Source: Okapia johnstoni (Eukaryota; Chordata; Mammalia; Artiodactyla; Giraffidae). From it: a DNA stretch of 64,000 bases. Within the stretch, counting starts at the first letter, position 1, and every line of letters starts with the position of its first letter. Position numbers and translations under genes: made by a program. Below, piece by piece: positions 52,976-63,722 of this stretch. The notes below the pieces were generated by a model. That model was not told where the DNA came from. It ran no database searches and saw only the letters and a list, made by a program, of their open reading frames with translations. The stretch spans positions 86,231,213-86,295,212 of the forward strand of contig CM044310.1 in NCBI GenBank assembly GCA_024291935.2. Reading direction: 5' to 3'.

Positions 52976-53098
52976 AAGAAAAGGAAGGAAGGGGGAGAAA
53001 AAGAAAGGAAGAAAGAGGGAGAGAGGACAGAAGAAAGAAGAGAGGAAAGAAGGAAGCAAAGAGAAAGAAAGAAAAAGAGAAATGAAAGCAGGAAACCA
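52976..53098. repeat. (GGAA)n/(GAAA)n purine tract at a MIR tail
   Basis: Almost pure purine for ~120 bases beginning exactly where the MIR ends, so the microsatellite probably grew from the MIR 3' tail. Can adopt triplex (H-DNA) structures. Confidence 0.9.
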
Positions 53099-53547
53099 AA
53101 GGGGTGTCCTACTGCAGAGAGGTGTTGTTCCTCACAGAGGATGCTGGAGTAGAAAGAAGAGCCCTTCAGGGCCTCAGCCAACCCCAATGGGCAGCCCCAG
53201 AGCCTCTATGGGCTTTCTACCTTCCCAGCCTCCAGGTCCTGCAGCATGAAGCCATCTTGTTCCAGCATTCTCAGCGCTGATCAGGTCACATGACTGCCCC
53301 TGAACCAATCACCAAGACCCGAGGATCACGAGTGCTGATTGGCCTTCTCTTGTCAGGTGCTTTGCTCCAGGTCAGGAATATAGAGTCCTGTAGACTGAGA
53401 GTAGAGGAAGGAGTGACTCCCTAGAGGAAAACTGGGTGCAACTGCCAGGAAGAGAATGAATGTCGGAGCAGCAAACTGATGTCCACCATGAGCAAAACCT
53501 GCCTGCTGAATGCACATCCTCTTCTTTGCATTGCTTATTTCAATCTA
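53099..53547. other. Unassigned sequence
   Basis: GAACCAATCACC at 53303 and GCTGATTGGCC at 53334 form an inverted CCAAT-type pair, but this combination also occurs in old repeats, so it is not called a promoter. Confidence 0.35.
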
Positions 53548-53724
53548 GTCGATAGAGTTCTTAACTAGTGTTCTAGGACTGACTGCTTGGGTCTGGATCC
53601 TAGCTCCATTATCTACTAGCTGTGTGACCCTTGTAGGTTAATCTACCTCTCTCTGCTTCAGTCTCTTCACTTGTAAATGTGGTTAATAATATTACCTTTC
53701 CCTGGATTATACGTATACATGTAA
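53548..53724 (+). mobile_element. MIR SINE cut by a Bov SINE
   Basis: GAGTTCTTAACTAGTGTTCTAG, CTACTAGCTGTGTGACCCTTG, GCTTCAGTCTCTTCACTTGTA, then ends at 53724 where the Bov element begins. Confidence 0.78.
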
Positions 53725-53726
53725 AG

Positions 53727-53862
53727 TATTAGTGTTAGTCACTCAGTCATGTCCGACTCTTTGTGACTCCACAGACTGTAGCCCGCTAGGCTCCTCAGTC
53801 CATGGAATTCTCCAAGCGAGAATACCGGAGTGGGTAGCCATTCTCTTCTCCAGGGCATCTTG
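53727..53862 (-). mobile_element. Bov-A2 SINE fragment
   Basis: GTGTTAGTCACTCAGTCATG to TTCTCTTCTCCAGGGCATCTT. Confidence 0.9.
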
Positions 53863-53914
53863 TAATATAATAAGAGCATTCACTAAGCACCCAAAAAATG
53901 TGAGCCAGTCAGCA

Positions 53915-54532
53915 CTCAGCAGCTATTTACTGAGCACTTTCTACATGCTGGACTCTATCTGAAGTGCATGGGATACACTGGTGAACACACTAGAACAACA
54001 GTAACAGAATCCCTGACCTGGCAGAACTGATAGTCTAGGGTGGATAAAAGACAATAAATAATAAACAACAAGACAGTCCTATGGAATTTAGGTGAAAGCA
54101 GCATGGAAAAAACCAAGGTCGTGGTAAGAGACCAGCTGTAGGAGGCCACAGGGTAGTCAGGGTCAGACGCATTAAAGTGGTGTCATGTAAGCCAAGAGCT
54201 GGAGGTGCTGAATGAATGAGCCAAGAGGATCCGGTAGATGGGGTTGCTCCAAGCTTGGGGGCGCTGCAGAGCCCTAAGGTGAGAGCATGCCCAGAGTTGC
54301 TGAGGAGCTGCAACGGGGCCAGTGTGGCTGGAGAAAACAAGGGAGGGCAAGGGTGGTGGGAGATGACATCAGCGAGGTAACAGAGGACCAGATTCGCAAA
54401 GGCGGGGGAGTCTCAGGAAGACTTTTGGATGTTACTACGAAATGGGAGCCACTGGCAGGCTTTGAGAGTAGAGGGGAGCTGCTGTGACTTACTTAATGCC
54501 AGGATGATTGAGGCTGCCTGTTGAAAACAGAC
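53915..54532 (-). mobile_element. L2, ~0.6 kb
   Basis: CAGCTATTTACTGAGCACTTT, GGATACACTGGTGAACACAC, GACAATAAATAATAAACAAC, GGCCAGTGTGGCTGGAGAAA, GTGGTGGGAGATGACATC and GGATGATTGAGGCTGCCTG in reverse L2 order. Non-coding remnant. Confidence 0.8.
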
Positions 54533-54952
54533 TAGCTTGTTATCATTGCTTTGGTCATGATTATGTTTCAGTTCACCCGTTGGAGAAGCAACTACGTTGT
54601 AGAGCTTACTGCGGAATATTCTCAGAGCAAACGCACTGAGAGGGCATCTCGTGCTCTCCCTTGAAGGATAAGATGTATCTCCAAGGCACTTTGGGTGCGT
54701 TTTTGTCTTCTGGGACTTCCAAAGGAATGGGATCAAGAGATTTGCAGATTCTTGATGTTTCAGCCTCAGCAGTTATTGGTAAATTACTCCTCCAAAGAGA
54801 CCGCCTCCGTGCAAGCAAAACATCTGCTAGGAATACCACCACTGTCCGGGAAAGCACAGTTTCCTGAATCAACAGCCACAGTGACAGCTTGTGGAAGCCT
54901 TAAATGGCTTCTGATTTCAGCCTGATAATTCCGTTTTAGCGTGGTGAGCTGG
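54533..54952. other. Unassigned sequence
   Basis: No repeat recognised. Overlapping frames on both strands (54606-54925) are unsupported. Confidence 0.4.
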
Positions 54953-54954
54953 CG

Positions 54955-55031
54955 GTCCGCCTGGCAGGTTATAGTCCAAGGGGTCACAAAGAGCTGGACA
55001 CAACTGAAGCGACTTAGTACACACGCACAGT
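54955..55031 (+). mobile_element. Bov SINE tail fragment
   Basis: CTGGCAGGTTATAGTCCAAGG and GAGCTGGACACAACTGAAGC then (CA)-rich end. The head is missing. Confidence 0.8.
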
Positions 55032-55154
55032 CTACTGCGTGTCTGAGATGGGAGATCTGTGGGGACCATTCAGAGGAGAAAGACGAGAGACTCTCATGCA
55101 GTTTTCACTCATCCCTTAGAAGTGATCAATAAAGATCCCCAGCTTTGGGGGGCT

Positions 55155-55786
55155 TAAATTTCTCATCACCACCATCTGGGTATTAATAGAAGCCACAGCC
55201 TGGAAGAGCCTGGAGGGCCTTCCTCCTGTCTCCTCCACAGCCTCCCCCATCTCTTCTCCTCACAGCAGCCAGGGTGACCTTTAAAAATGTAAATCAGATC
55301 ATGTTTTCACTCAAATGGCCCCCATTTCACTCGGAATAAAATTATCACCAGGGCCGATGAGGCCCAATGAGACTCCAGTCCTGCCCAGATCTCCAGTCAC
55401 GTTGTGTGCCATGCCCCACGTTCACTCCACTGCAGCCCCTCCAGCCCAGGCACACTCCTGCCTCAGGACTTCACACTGGCTGTTCTGTCTTCCTGAGTTG
55501 CTTTTCCTCCAGACACATGAGAACTCACACCTATCTTCACTCCAGCTTTGCTGAGAAGGCATCTCCCCAGAAGGCTCTGCCCTCACCACCCAGTCAAAAA
55601 TAGAACCTCTGCTTCTGTCACTCTCTAGTCCTTTGGTGTTCTTTTCTTTCCCCTTATTTCTGATATTATGTTATGTGCTTATTTATTTATTTGACTGCCA
55701 TCTAGCTCACCTACTACTCCTTAACCAAGGACTTTGCCCCGCCCTGATCCACAGGGTTCAACACAACATAATAGATATGCGATAAA
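55155..55786 (+). mobile_element. L2, ~0.6 kb, full 3' end
   Basis: GCAGCCAGGGTGACCTTTAAA at 55265, GCCTCAGGACTTCACACTGGC at 55470, GCTGAGAAGGCATCTCCC at 55550, GACTGCCATCTAGCTCACC and the terminal GATAAATATTTGTTGG. The best-preserved L2 here; its tail continues into a microsatellite. Confidence 0.85.
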
Positions 55787-55955
55787 TATTTGTTGGATGG
55801 ATGGATAGGTGGATGGATGAATGGATGAATGGGGGAATGGAAAGATGAGTAGATGTATGGGTGGATAGAAAGATGGGTGGATGGATGGAAAGATGGGTGG
55901 ATGGATGGGTGGAGGATGGATGGATGGGTGCACGAGTGAATGGATGGATGAATGA
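55787..55955. repeat. (TGGA)n microsatellite grown from the L2 tail
   Basis: Imperfect GGAT/GAAT tetranucleotide array with GGTGGATGGATG-type units, beginning immediately after the L2 terminus. The antisense frame of repeated HPSIHPSI is an artefact of the array. Confidence 0.95.
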
Positions 55956-56482
55956 AAGAATTATACTGTCCCTTCACAGTGAAGGTCTTGGTCATTTGTT
56001 CCTAAAATTGGACTGTTTACAGACTATCTTCATGATAGTCTTTTTGACATATTTATACACTTACCTTACTACAATGATTTAATGACTTTCTTTAAATAGG
56101 CACACTTTTATTTAACAACAACAAAAAAATACTTCACACAGTGTCTTAAGTGGAAAAGAAGACAAATACGAAAAGTAAATAAAATGCAAGCAAAACAATG
56201 TTATTAAATTCCAAAGAGATTCTATTGCCCCGTGAGGAGTTGAACCTTAGGCCACTGATCTCTGGGAAAGGGGCAGGTTAGCAAGTGTTGGCAAGATGTT
56301 AAAAGACACACTCTTAGCATGCAGCTGAGACTTTCTTCCAGATGGAGTTAAAGGGATTAAAGACTAGAAAAGGGAGTATTTCTCACCGTGTAAGTCTCTG
56401 TTATTTAATGCCACACCTAAAATCTTTTCACCCACATTCAGCGACATGTGTCCTACACCTGGAAACACCAACACAGGCAATG
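55956..56482. other. Unassigned, with a small hairpin
   Basis: AGACTATC (56021-56028) and GATAGTCT (56034-56041) form a perfect 8-base stem with a 5-base loop. Otherwise AT-rich unassigned sequence. Confidence 0.5.
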
Positions 56483-56588
56483 CTTACTGACACTATATCA
56501 TATCCTGTTTCTTTAACATCATTTTAACTAAAGGTTTCTATTCATTTGCTTCATGTTGCTTTGTTTCTTTCTTCTAAAAAGCAGGAGG

Positions 56589-56712
56589 AAGGACTTCCCT
56601 GGCAATCCAGGGATGAAAACTCTGAGGTCTCAATGCAGAAGGTGTGGGTTTGATTCTTGGTGACTGAACTAAGATCCTACATGCCACACAGCTCAGCCAA
56701 AATATATATATA
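56589..56712 (+). mobile_element. CHR-type SINE in duplication copy 1
   Basis: AGGACTTCCCTGGCAATCCAG head, GAACTAAGATCCTACATGCC, GCTCAGCCAAAATATATATA. More diverged than its partner at 56990. Confidence 0.87.
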
Positions 56713-56713
56713 A

Positions 56714-56883
56714 AACTGTAGCTTCCAGGCTCCTCTGTCATGGGATTCTCGAGGTCAGAATACTGGAATGGTTTGCCATTCCCTCCTTCAGGGGATCTTC
56801 CTGACTCAGGGATCGAACCCGTGTCTCTTATATTTCCTGTATTGGCAAACAGGTTCTTTACCACTAGCACCACCTGGGAAGCC
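56714..56883 (-). mobile_element. Bov-tA SINE between the duplicates
   Basis: AGCTTCCAGGCTCCTCTGTCA to CACCACCTGGGAAGCCC. The BovA tail end is missing. Its head abuts copy 2 of the duplication directly, so it marks or post-dates the junction. Confidence 0.9.
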
Positions 56884-56989
56884 CTTACTGAGAGTGTTTC
56901 ATATCCTATTTCTTTAACATCATTTTAACTAAAGATTTCTATTCATTTACTTCATGTTGCTTTGCTTCTTTCTTCTAAAAACCAGGAGG

Positions 56990-57113
56990 AGGGACTTCCC
57001 TGGCGGTCCAGTGGTTAAGAGTCTGAGGTCTCAATGCAGGAGACACGGGTTTGATCCTTGGTGGGGGAACTAAGATCCTGCATGCCACACAGCTCGGCCA
57101 AAAAAAGAAAAAA
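56990..57113 (+). mobile_element. CHR-type SINE in duplication copy 2
   Basis: GGGACTTCCCTGGCGGTCCAG head, CCTTGGTGGGGGAACTAAGA, GCTCGGCCAAAAAAAG. Same insertion as at 56589, copied with its flank. Confidence 0.9.
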
Positions 57114-57984
57114 TTATAAAAAGCAGAGGAAAACAAGAAAACACTGTAGCTACATTGCATTTCTGAGTGTAATTCACCCTGAGTGGATCTTACAGTCTAA
57201 GGAGAAAGAAAAAGGATTCAGGCCTAACAGAAAATCAGAACTCAGCTGCACGCCCACATCCTTGACAGCACAGACAAAACACCCAGATTATTGACCATTT
57301 CTTCTTTTCATCCTCGTGATCTGAGCTCACAGAGCCAAAACCCAATTAAAAGCGAGGCTAGGCTAACAGCAGTTGGGCCCCATTGGCTCAGGGGAGCGCT
57401 AGCTCGGAGAGCTGGCAAGCCTTTGCCTTACAGACCACGATTATTCTTTCCTGGGTTAGCTTTCAGCACATACCCTGGTTTCCATGTAAGATGATAAGGC
57501 CTCTGTGTTCTTTCACATGTGGACTAAAGACTTCTGAATACTTAGATGAAAAAATCAGGTCCTAGTGATGGCAAAATATTTACACACTGATTGAAGCTTG
57601 TCCGTGAAATTGGGGATAAGGAACATTTCCCTCAGAGAGAGGGGGGGAATTAGAGAGCGCAGAGCCTTGGTGGCATTTCGATGGTATTTATTGAGGCTTT
57701 TTCTGCTCACCTCACCTCCCCAACTTTCCTTTTCTTTTCAGCTGGATAAGTTTGGGAAATCTTCAAGTTGGCAGTACAAACACAGCCAACATTGAGTTGT
57801 GGGTGTGTGTGCATACTGGTGTGTGTGTTTGGGGGTATGTGATAGAGTCAGCTAGTAAAACAACCATCTAAAAATTTTTATGACATACAATATTGTAAAA
57901 AGACTTACCAATGCTAAGAAAGATACTCATGGAAGCATTTTCTGGGCTCTGGTGGGAGACATTAGAGTCAGGCATTACAATAAT
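57114..57984. other. Unassigned; (GT)n and one conserved-looking patch
   Basis: 57300-57560 (CCCAATTAAAAGCGAGG at 57341, CACGATTATTCTTTCC at 57436) is repeat-free and may be conserved. An imperfect (GT)n lies at 57798-57842. Confidence 0.35.
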
Positions 57985-58215
57985 TTAGTATTTGTCAACA
58001 CTGGCTGAGTATGTACTATGAAACACCATAATCCTAAGGCCTTTATACATATTATATATACTTATTAAATTTATTATACATATTAGCATATTGCCAATGC
58101 CCAATGATAAATAGGGTATTATTGACATTTTACAGGTACAAAATTTAGTCACACAACTGATAAGTGGTAGAACTAGAATTCAAATCCAGGTTGTCAGGTA
58201 CCCTAGCCCCTGACT
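57985..58215 (-). mobile_element. MIR SINE
   Basis: GGCTGAGTATGTACTATGAAA, TATTGACATTTTACAGGTAC, GTGGTAGAACTAGAATTCAAA, CAGGTACCCTAGCCCCTGA. Confidence 0.75.
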
Positions 58216-59307
58216 TTCCCAATTTTAACCATGCACATCCTGTGTCCTGGGCACCCTCCCCATTCCAGGCAGATGGGGACAGTTGGTCATCCTGTAACAC
58301 TAACCATTGCACTTGATCTCCTCCCATATACAGCTTCTGAGACTTAGAACATAGTCATATTCTTGCAATTCTCAACACCGCTGTCCAACTCAATAAACAT
58401 TTTCAACCATCAACTGTGATCAAAGCTTTTTACCAAGTGCAACAGGGATCCGGAAATGAATAAAGATATAAAAACCCTACTTTTTAGGCTAGTCATAAGT
58501 AACCTAAAGGGAAGGAAATCCATGTTATTTCATCAAAAAATCATGCGGTATCTTCTGGCATCGTACCTGTATGAATGTCAGATTTCTGTGTTAATGTGTG
58601 TATAACACAGATACTGGTTTTCAGCTGGTGGCACAATTATTTACTATGACAGGACAACATCTTTGTGAGAACAGTGTGGTGCTGGGGTGGCTAGAGCTGC
58701 TCATCCATGCAAAGAATTCTTGTCAAATAACTATCTGGGTTTCTGAATTCTTTTCCAACCTGCTTCTCTTTGTGTCTTTCACAGCCAGCAGTGATGTTCA
58801 GCGGGTCTGCCTGACTGAGCCTGTGCCAGTGGTGAAAACGTCGAGGTACTCCTGCTCCCATCAGTAAACAGCTGTGGCTCCAAGCTCCTTGTGTCTCCAA
58901 GCTCCTTGACTGCATCTTCCTCTTGCTCTAGTTGAAAAACCCCCTGCCCTCCCCCCACGCCCCGCACCGGCCATCCTGTCTAGTTTTCCCCATTAGGGGA
59001 AAGCTAAGGGTTAACTTCCGGAACAGCAGGAGGCCACCAGGAACCTGTTCCAGTCCCCTTCTGATTGGCCAGTGCCAGACCCTATCAGTTACTATTTTGA
59101 ATATCAATTCTACACAGTGTGATAAACTTTGACTAAATTCCCCTTTCTACTTAAGATAATAGAATCCACCTCTATGTTTGCAATCCTAAGCCCTCACTGA
59201 TACACACACTTACACACATTTAATTTTATGCAGACTGTGCCTGAGGAAAAGAAAATCTGGTTTGGGGCAGGTATGGAATAATGAGGTACAGGAATATATC
59301 TTCTGTG
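58216..59307. other. Unassigned 1.1 kb with a weak acceptor-like site
   Basis: A long pyrimidine tract ending TTGTGTCTTTCACAG at 58784 precedes CCAGCAGTGATG, and a GAG/GTACTC donor-like word follows at about 58845. A frame runs through but I do not recognise it. GTGTCTCCAAGCTCCTTG-type words are repeated in tandem at 58876-58912. Confidence 0.3.
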
Positions 59308-59318
59308 AGGGAGTTATG

Positions 59319-59524
59319 GGGGCTTCCCATGGCTCAGTGGTAAAGAATTCACCTGCTAAAGTAAAAAATGTAGGTCTGATCCTTGGGTTGGGAAGATCCC
59401 CTGGAAAAGGAAATGGCAACCGACTCCAGTATTCTTGCCTTGGAAATCCCATGGACAGAGGAGTCTGGCAGGTCACAGTCCACGGAGTCGCAAAGGGTCG
59501 AACACAACTGAACATGCATGCACA
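59319..59524 (+). mobile_element. Bov-tA SINE with target duplication
   Basis: GGGGCTTCCCATGGCTCAGTG head, tail GAACACAACTGAACATGC. AGGGAGTTATG is duplicated at 59308-59318 and 59525-59535. Confidence 0.94.
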
Positions 59525-59535
59525 AGGGAGTTATG

Positions 59536-59964
59536 TGAGAGTGCTAGATGTTGGCAGGGAAATGTTAAGAAATGAAATTGGTTTGGTAAAAACTAACACG
59601 CTTATGGGGAGTCAGAGGTCTCTCAGATACGATACTGTATTTCATTACCAAGCACTTTGCTATCCCCTCTATGTTTAGCATACAGGTTAAGGCATGCATG
59701 TTTTATATTATCTCAATTTACAGTAAGGAGTGATCTCAAATACTTCCTTGTTTTGTCTGTACCTCATTGGTTCTCCAGGTGGGCTGTTCTCCATGGCTGA
59801 AATTTACAGACATCCCCTGCCTGTCAAGATCAGAAATTCCACTACTTCTCTTCCTTCCTTGGATTAGAAATAGTCTCTAGAACATGTGTTTTTTTTTTTT
59901 TTCAAACTGATTAAACCACATTAATCCAGAATATTTCATCAGGAATTATTTTTAAAATTACTTT
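59536..59964. other. Unassigned sequence
   Basis: Poly-T at 59889-59902; nothing else recognised. Confidence 0.4.
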
Positions 59965-59976
59965 AAAAAGTACTTT

Positions 59977-60093
59977 CCAAACTTCCTTGGCAGTCAGTGG
60001 TTAAGATTTTGCACTTCTACTGCAGGGGGCACAGGTTCAATACCTGGTCGGGAACTAAGATCCCACCTGCTGTGTGGTACAGCCACAAAAGAA
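59977..60093 (+). mobile_element. Short CHR-type SINE
   Basis: CAAACTTCCTTGGCAGTCAG head, GGTCGGGAACTAAGATCCCAC, A-rich end. A 12-base duplication, AAAAAGTACTTT, at 59965-59976 and 60094-60105. Confidence 0.88.
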
Positions 60094-60105
60094 AAAAAGT
60101 ACTTT

Positions 60106-60634
60106 AAAAATTAGCTAGCTGTTACCTGAGAAAGCAGAGCATTGAGGGAATGGGGAGACTTAAGAGTGCCACAGGGCCTTTGCATGTGCGAACCAAAAAT
60201 AGTTCAGAAACTCTGATAAAGGTCAGCGGAATTCTTTTGTTTGGACTTTTGTTTTCTCACCTACTATGATCAGTAACATTGTATGCCTAGCATGGTGGGA
60301 GGAAGTGGAGCAAGGATCAAGGGAAAATATTAGGGAGAGAGAGAGCATAGGCTGAAAATTTTCTCCTGCTAATTTGGATATAAAATCCTTTTGTTCTTTT
60401 TCAACTGAAAAGCTATTTAGTCAAGAGAACATTCTTACAGGAATTTTTGGTCAATGCCTAAAAGTTAATTTCCTAGGATAAACCTAACTTAAGAATCATT
60501 ATAGAAATCAGCTTCATTTAATCAAAGTAGAGTAAGTGGGTGGGAAATTTGTGGGGGAGCAAATCAACTAAACAAACCAATTAAGACCTTTAGAAGCCCT
60601 AAACCCTGAAAATATTATGGGGCTCCCTTGACCT
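60106..60634. other. Unassigned sequence
   Basis: No repeat recognised; a (GA)n stretch at 60333-60344. Confidence 0.4.
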
Positions 60635-60641
60635 ACCATAT

Positions 60642-60834
60642 GGGCTTCCTAGGTGGCTCAGTGGGTAAAGAATCCTCCTGCAATGCAGGAGATGCAGGGG
60701 ACGAGGGTTCAATCCTTGGGTTGGAAAGATACCCTGGAGAAGGAAATGGCAATCCACTCCAGTATTCTTGCCAGGAAAATCCCATGGACAGAGAAGCCTG
60801 GCAGGCTACAGTCCAGAGAGTGGCAAAGAGTTGG
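60642..60834 (+). mobile_element. Bov-tA SINE
   Basis: GGGCTTCCTAGGTGGCTCAGT head to GAGTGGCAAAGAGTTGG. ACCATAT is duplicated at 60635-60641 and 60835-60841. The normal 3' end is absent, so the insertion was 3'-shortened or internally primed. Confidence 0.92.
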
Positions 60835-60862
60835 ACCATATAGACTTCAAAAACTTATAAAA

Positions 60863-61191
60863 CCAGGGGCTTCACTAGTGGCTCAATACAGGAGATGTGG
60901 GTTCAATCCCTGGTCCAAGAAGAACCCATATGCATTGGAGCAACTAAGCCCGTAAGCCACAACTCCTGAGCCTGTGCTCTAGACCCAGGAGCTGCAACTA
61001 CTGTGCCCTCACGCCATGACTACTGAAGCCTGCGCACAGCCAGTGCTCCACAACAAGAGAAGCGATCGTCATGAGAAGCCCATGCGTCGCAACTAGAGAG
61101 TAGGGCCCGCTTGGCACAACTTGAGAAAAGCCCCCACAGCAATGACGACCCACCAACAGGCAAAAATAAACAAATAAAATTATTAAAAAGC
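60863..61191 (+). mobile_element. CHR-1-type SINE, full length
   Basis: GGGGCTTCACTAGTGGCTCAA head, GCAACTAAGCCCGTAAGCCAC, CTCCACAACAAGAGAAGCGA and an AATAAAC-type tail. CTTATAAAA is duplicated at 60854-60862 and 61192-61200. Part of the tRNA-like head is deleted. Confidence 0.9.
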
Positions 61192-63711
61192 CTTATAAAA
61201 AACCATAACATACTAAGCTTTTCCAAAACACTTTGGCAGATACGAAAAAAAATTGCTCGTTGGAAGAATTTCTTAATGCAAACTTCTGGCTTAAGCTCAT
61301 CAAAGCAAAAATTTCTATGGTGCCTCTGAGTCTCTGGTACTACCTGCACATATGCTGTTGATCTCTCAAGCTCTCTGGCACTCGTCTAGAGTCAGAAGCC
61401 TGTGTCCTAGACCCCAGTTATATACAGTGTGGTCCCGAGTCAGGCTCAGCCTTGTCAGACGCAACATTCGTAATGTTTACCTGGCTCTTGCAGTGGGGGA
61501 TGTCTATGGCAGTGCTTGCTACACAGTAAAGGGCTACACAATGCAGGCGGTTATTAATCTTGAGACGTCAGTGGGAAATAGATTACAGGGATATACTCAA
61601 TGCTCCTGAGAGCTAGAAAAAAGTCTATGACTCCAAAAAACATGCTGCTGCCTTGGGAGCAATAAGGTAAGGGAAACTGTAAGAGGTTTTTATGATGTTT
61701 TGAAATGGGGTCACTTGCAGTCTTGAAACGTGATGGGAAGTCTTGACACATTAGGAAAAAGACATTTTCAGTGTCAGAGAAGTATAAGACATGAACCTAC
61801 GGTCAGAAGTCACTAGATGCTGCCCACTGAAAGACAGGGACAGGAAGCAAAGATTTAACTTAATAAAGAGATGAAAGGGCTCCCCCGCCCCCAGAATGAT
61901 GGTGAAGAAAGACCGGGGAGGCTGTCAGCAGGAGAACGGGCTAGTGCTGCGGGCCACAGGGATGTCAGCTATAAGAACCCCAAACTGATTACATGGCAGA
62001 TGTGTTTACAAATGTTGGGAAGCCAGTCACAGTTTTGATAGGCTGCACGTGAATGACTGAGAGGTACATAGAAAACAAGGCAACTCCAGGGAAAACAAAA
62101 AGTTACACAAGAAGGAAATGTAATCGTAATATAATCAATGGCTCAGTCATGGGTTATACTGACGTGATCAAAACAAGGTAAATGTCGAATGTTGAGTTAA
62201 ATGCAAATTGTGATGTAACTCTATTGTGAGGAAGGTGGTTGGAAGAGGGGCTTGTGTTGCCAGGCAGGTGTGTCCTGGGGGCAGTGGTAGGGAAATACAT
62301 GAAGAACTGGAAGCTCATATTCTACAGTGGGGAGTTAACAGACAGTACCTAGACTTAAAAATGAAGAAAAAGCTATACAAACATGTGATTTAGAAACAAG
62401 AGAATATGTGCACAGAGATACATCAGAGAGAAGTGAGTCACTAGTAGACAATGGAATTGGGGTGGGTAAGTAGGGAACTTGAGGAGGCAAAGGGGAGCTT
62501 TATGGAATTTTTTTAGAACTAGGAAGCTATGTAACTTTGGGGGAATGTTTTTAATTCAAAAAGAAAACAGAGGAATCTGGGCCAAGCTGACAACAGACAG
62601 GATGCAGGATGGCACTCATAAGCCACAGACAAGGAGGAATTAAAGCAGAAAGTCCAGAGGAGCAATCAAGAGCCGCCAGCCCTCTATCGCGACTCTGTCT
62701 TCGCCTGGGAATTAATAGGTGACAATGAACATCTCTACCTGGGAAAGGCCTGGCTAGTGCACAGGGTCGACACTCCACAAACACTGACAACAGCAATAAT
62801 GGAGCTGCCAATCCCGGGGGCAGGGGGGGGACGCATCTGCCACAGCTGGCCTTGCGAACTGTCAGCTCTCTTAAATGCATATTGCCAGGCCTGGGGAGGC
62901 TGTCACCTGTCTGCCTAGCATACACTGGCTGATTACTATAACTGCTCATTTCCGCAAATTAGATCCCAGTATGTCCAAAACAGATTTTTTTTTTTTTTAA
63001 TGAAGAAGGTGTTACTCTGAGTTATGATAAAATTCTTGGAGAGCCCACACACTCATCAGGAAATGACTCCACGATCTGACTCTAGGGAAAAAAGTCTTGG
63101 TGGGTTCTATGACCTCCCCGAAAAACCTATGTCAGTTTGCATATTTCTCCAGAGGTGCATTTATTTTTGTACAGACTCCGTACTTAGCTGTGCCAACTAG
63201 ACTGAAACTACCAGATATCAGGTCAGGATCAAATGTCACCATTTTAGGGCATCTCACTTACAGAGTATATGGGGAAAAAGGAAGCACTGCACAGGTCCCC
63301 AGGCTTCTATATCATTCCAAGAGCTGTTAGTTCAGGTTTCTGCATCTTGCAGGAGTGAACACGTACAGCAAAAATGTCAGCTTAATGCAGCAGGAATGGT
63401 GCAAAGCATCATGGAGAGCCGGACAATGCCTCCCTCTCCAACAGAACCCTGAGCTTTACAACACACTCGCCCCACCCTCTTCCCCACTGCCACGTTGCCT
63501 GGCGACCCTTCAGCAGCCTAGGATGGAGGCAACCTCTCAGAGCTCCGTTTAGAGGGTAGGGGTGGAGACTGAGATTCATCCAGCATAGGAGACTGTAGGG
63601 GGCACCTTGCAGCTATTTGTAGCCAGGACCTCACCTCCAGGAATGCTTGGAAGCCGTGAACAGGCACTGCTGCCAGGGTGACTCAGAGCTGGCCATCATT
63701 TGTACCACCTT
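61192..63711. other. Longest stretch without a named element
   Basis: About 2.5 kb in which I recognise no SINE, LINE or LTR and no gene. Frames of 65-132 codons occur (longest minus 62949-62551) without start, splice or domain support. Poly-T at 62984-62998. Either single-copy DNA or very old repeats beyond recognition by eye. Confidence 0.4.
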
Positions 63712-63722
63712 AGCAAATTGAC

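Larger units (their letters stand above)
56483..57106 (+). repeat. Local tandem duplication, 401-base period
   Basis: About 223 bases at 56483-56705 recur at 56884-57106. Both copies contain the same unique left flank (CTTTAACATCATTTTAACTA at 56511 and 56912) plus the same CHR SINE in the same position. The offset of 401 bases is constant across four landmarks I checked. The space between holds an antisense Bov SINE. Confidence 0.93.

Noticed and set aside
52950..53249. 99-codon frame rich in K, E, R and G
   Set aside because: Direct translation of the purine tract.
53285..53350. Inverted CCAAT boxes resembling a promoter (also near 59063)
   Set aside because: The same CCAATCA/TGATTGG arrangement recurs in old mammalian repeats, and there is no TATA, CpG island or transcript evidence.
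55714..55995. Minus-strand frame of repeated HPSIHPSI
   Set aside because: Translation of the TGGA array.
48590..57106. CRISPR-like arrays
   Set aside because: The direct repeats are two-copy duplications of 210-223 bases or simple microsatellites in mammalian DNA; no short regular repeats with unique spacers.
62551..62949. 132-codon minus-strand frame in the repeat-free right end
   Set aside because: No domain-like sequence, no splice signals; P/L-rich as expected from the complement of a purine-rich strand.
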